DNA of 35,184 nucleotides from Candidatus Peregrinibacteria bacterium (GTDB lineage: Bacteria > Patescibacteriota > Gracilibacteria > UBA1369). The notes below the pieces were generated by a model that worked only from the letters and a program-made list of their open reading frames with translations, did no database searches and was not told the DNA's origin. Location of the stretch: NCBI GenBank assembly GCA_003153355.1, contig PLYH01000001.1, positions 3,379 to 38,562 of the forward strand. Reading direction: 5' to 3'. This document shows, piece after piece, positions 33,216 through 35,184 of the stretch (its first letter is position 1; each line of letters opens with the position of its first letter). The position numbers and the translations under genes were made by a program.

Positions 33216-33791
33216 ATGATCGGATATCTTCAAGGGACCATCCAGAAAAAACTGCAAAAAAACATCATTCTGAACACCGGCAATGTTGGATATGTCGTGA
33301 ATCTTGCCAATCCTCTGCTGGAAAAATGCAGCGAAGGAAAAACGCTCGAGCTGTACATCTTTACTAAAGTGCGCGAAGACGACATCAGCTTGTACGGCTT
33401 TGTAAAAATCGAAGAACTGGAATTTTTCAAAACGGTTTTAAACGTCAACGGAGTAGGACCAAAAACCGCCCTGGAAATTCTTTCGCAGGATATGGATAAA
33501 ACCAAAGCCGCAATTCTAAGCAACGACATTTTATTCCTGAGCAAAATCCCGGGTATCGGCAAAAAAACCGCTGAACGCATTATCGTCGAACTGAAAAACA
33601 AACTGGACTGGGTTGATTCGATGCGCCTGCACGGCACTCTGGATGATGAACAAAAAACCAATGAAGAAGCCATAGAAGCCCTGCTCACTCTTGGCTATCA
33701 GCGCTTTGAAATCGGCAAAATTCTCAAAAAAATGCCTGCCGAAATTACTACTACCGAAGATATCGTCACCTATTTCTTAAAAAATAACTGA
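33216..33791 (+). CDS. ruvA: Holliday junction DNA helicase subunit RuvA
   Basis: Binds Holliday junctions as a tetramer and loads RuvB for branch migration. Its 191 residues show the N-terminal OB domain (MIGYLQGTIQKK...GNVGYVVNL), two helix-hairpin-helix motifs (VNGVGPKTALEILS and IPGIGKKTAERIIVELKNKL) and a C-terminal domain (EEAIEALLTLGYQRFEIGKIL) that contacts RuvB. ruvB and ruvC are not in the window. It ends in TGA, 2 nt before the next start. Confidence 0.97.
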   Translation: MIGYLQGTIQKKLQKNIILNTGNVGYVVNLANPLLEKCSEGKTLELYIFTKVREDDISLYGFVKIEELEFFKTVLNVNGVGPKTALEILSQDMDKTKAAILSNDILFLSKIPGIGKKTAERIIVELKNKLDWVDSMRLHGTLDDEQKTNEEAIEALLTLGYQRFEIGKILKKMPAEITTTEDIVTYFLKNN

Positions 33792-33793
33792 TC

Positions 33794-34894
33794 GTGAAAT
33801 CTTCCCATCTCACCGTCCGCATCGCCGACGTCCAGCGCCGGCTCAAAAAACAAAAACTTGATGCGCTCCTGGTGACGGACAGTTTTAATGTGCGCTTTTT
33901 AAGCCAATTTACGGGCACGAACGGACAGCTGTTCATTTCCCAAAAGCATGCCTACTTTATAACGGACTTCCGCTACATCGCCGTGGCAAAAAAAATCCTG
34001 CCTGATTCGGTCAAACTGGTTGAAATGAAGAAAGGTCTTATTGCAGCGCTGCAAATGCTTGCTGAAAAAGAAAAAACACTAACGCTTGGTTTTGAAGAAA
34101 AAAATATCAGCTACTGGAAATATTCAATTTTCAAAAAACATCTCAAAAACTGCAAACTTCAGGCCACACAAGGAATCATTGAAAACGCGCGCATCATCAA
34201 AACACCGGAAGAGGTTCTGCTGATCACCAAAGCGCAAAGGATCGCTGAAAAAGTTTTTATTGAAGTCCGCAAAAATCTTAAACCGGGCAAAACCGAACAG
34301 GAGATCGCCTGGGAAATTGAAAAGCTGGGTCATGAATACGGAGCCGACACTATTTCCTTCCCCGCTATCGTCGGATTTCAGGAAAACAGTGCCAGCCCTC
34401 ATCACCAAAACTCCGGACGCAAACTCAAAAAAGGCGATATCGTGTTGATCGACATGGGCATGATATACCAGGGCTACTGCTCGGACATGACCCGCATGAT
34501 CTTCACAAAAAAACCTTCAGCATTTGAAGCAAAGATCTACAACACCGTACTGGAGGCTCAGGAAACAGCTATTCAAAAACTTAAAGCTGGCGTAAAAGGC
34601 AATATTGGCGATAAATGGTCAAGAGATATCATTACCAAGGCGGGTTATGGAGAAACTTTCGGCCATAGCCTGGGGCACGGCATCGGCCTGGAAGTCCATG
34701 AAGCTCCATCGCTTTCCGCCGGCTACGACGAACCGATTCCGGAAGGCACGATTGTGACCGTGGAACCGGGCATTTACCTCGAGAATTCTTTTGGAGTTCG
34801 CATCGAAGATATGGTATTAGTTAAGCGTGATCATGTCGTAAACCTCACCAAAATTCCTAAGAACTTAAAGGACTCTATCTTCCCTATTCGTTAA
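33794..34894 (+). CDS. pepQ: M24 metallopeptidase, Xaa-Pro dipeptidase/aminopeptidase type
   Basis: A 366-residue creatinase-fold enzyme that hydrolyses Xaa-Pro peptides. The N-terminal domain (1-125) and the pita-bread domain are both present. Metal ligands are the two Asp of IDMGMIYQGYCSDMTRM (about 219 and 230), the His of GHSLGHGIGLEVHEAP (about 294), the Glu of TVEPGIYL (about 326) and the Glu of GVRIEDMVLV (about 340). It starts at GTG, only 2 nt after ruvA, with no ribosome-binding site, so translation is probably coupled. The symbol is tentative, since PepP and PepQ are hard to separate by motif. Confidence 0.9.
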   Translation: MKSSHLTVRIADVQRRLKKQKLDALLVTDSFNVRFLSQFTGTNGQLFISQKHAYFITDFRYIAVAKKILPDSVKLVEMKKGLIAALQMLAEKEKTLTLGFEEKNISYWKYSIFKKHLKNCKLQATQGIIENARIIKTPEEVLLITKAQRIAEKVFIEVRKNLKPGKTEQEIAWEIEKLGHEYGADTISFPAIVGFQENSASPHHQNSGRKLKKGDIVLIDMGMIYQGYCSDMTRMIFTKKPSAFEAKIYNTVLEAQETAIQKLKAGVKGNIGDKWSRDIITKAGYGETFGHSLGHGIGLEVHEAPSLSAGYDEPIPEGTIVTVEPGIYLENSFGVRIEDMVLVKRDHVVNLTKIPKNLKDSIFPIR

Positions 34895-34898
34895 AGCG

Positions 34899-35184
34899 AT
34901 GAAATCACCAAAAGTAGCCGTTATTTTATTCCCCGGAAGCAACTGCGAACTTGAAGCCCTCCGCGCGGTGCGGCATTCAAAGATGGATGCTGAACTCATC
35001 CGTTGGAACGATCAAAGCAAAAAACTGAGCAATTATGATGCTTTTATTTTGCCGGGAGGTTTTTCTTACGAAGACCGGGGACGTTCGGGAATCATCGCGT
35101 CGAAAGATCCGATCATGAATGCCGTCAAAAAAGAAGCCCTGAACGGGAAACCGGTTCTTGGCATCTGCAACGGCGCGCAAATTC
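34899..35184 (+). CDS. purQ: phosphoribosylformylglycinamidine synthase glutaminase subunit, 5' part
   Basis: The first 95 residues of PurQ, cut by the window edge. PurQ supplies ammonia from glutamine to PurL in purine synthesis. The start MKSPKVAVILFPGSNCE, the loop LPGGFSYEDRGRSG and the glutaminase elbow GICNGAQ with nucleophile Cys90 identify it. In the family the second motif is usually FSYGDYLRAG, so this copy is slightly divergent. It starts 4 nt after the M24 peptidase and belongs to the same operon. Confidence 0.92.
   Translation, partial: MKSPKVAVILFPGSNCELEALRAVRHSKMDAELIRWNDQSKKLSNYDAFILPGGFSYEDRGRSGIIASKDPIMNAVKKEALNGKPVLGICNGAQI

Overview
The window is a dense bacterial chromosome segment with 27 protein genes, two tRNA genes and no gene-free stretch over 300 bases. 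The largest gaps are 11051-11249 (199 bp), 23908-24071 and 19095-19267, and all of them are filled by promoters. The code is standard: several genes end in TGA, and TGA is never needed as a sense codon, so the UGA=Gly code of Gracilibacteria is excluded. Almost no gene has a Shine-Dalgarno sequence. Several outer-surface proteins carry S-layer homology (SLH) domains, and there is a chromosomal VirB4-like ATPase and many long uncharacterised proteins. Together these suggest a member of Patescibacteria/CPR, perhaps a Peregrinibacteria-like lineage with code 11. That assignment is an inference; no marker gene was placed on a tree.

Layout. Bases 1-2500 hold the 3' end of tRNA-Leu(UAA), a His-rich small protein, mutM, an SLH-cupredoxin surface protein and tRNA-Lys(CUU). 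Bases 2600-5840 hold a GT4 glycosyltransferase and radA, with tatD convergent to them. Bases 5900-8812 form a four-gene unit: three unrecognised proteins and nadB. Bases 8809-11050, on the minus strand, hold rpsU (bS21), prmC and prfA. Bases 11250-14480 encode a large GAF-GAF-class III nucleotide cyclase. On the minus strand from 16485 to 14551 is gyrB, preceded by a secreted FecR-like protein (19094-16605). Divergent from the latter is an SLH-PDZ-S41 protease (19268-21061). A VirB4-like ATPase (minus) and gyrA (plus) diverge from 23908-24071, followed by rpmE (bL31). A minus-strand pair encodes an 84-residue and a 1324-residue protein, the latter with a pre-toxin-TG-like segment. The window ends in a tight plus-strand operon: tgt, an HD-domain nucleotidase, ruvA, an M24 peptidase and purQ (cut by the window edge).

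Functional themes. DNA repair and topology: mutM, radA, ruvA, gyrA, gyrB, tatD. Translation: prfA and its methylase prmC, bS21, bL31, tgt, two tRNAs. Cell surface: SLH-cupredoxin, SLH-protease, FecR-like protein, glycosyltransferase. Signalling: the cyclase. Sigma70-type promoters with 15-18 bp spacers can be read directly in front of many genes, and they settle several start codons. Leaders are short (about 3-50 nt) except for gyrB (about 80 nt).

The most distinctive observation is that the only perfect Shine-Dalgarno sequence found in front of any of the 27 genes belongs to rpsU. The other candidates for new biology are the SLH-cupredoxin fusion, the isolated class IIIb-like cyclase and the 1324-residue protein.
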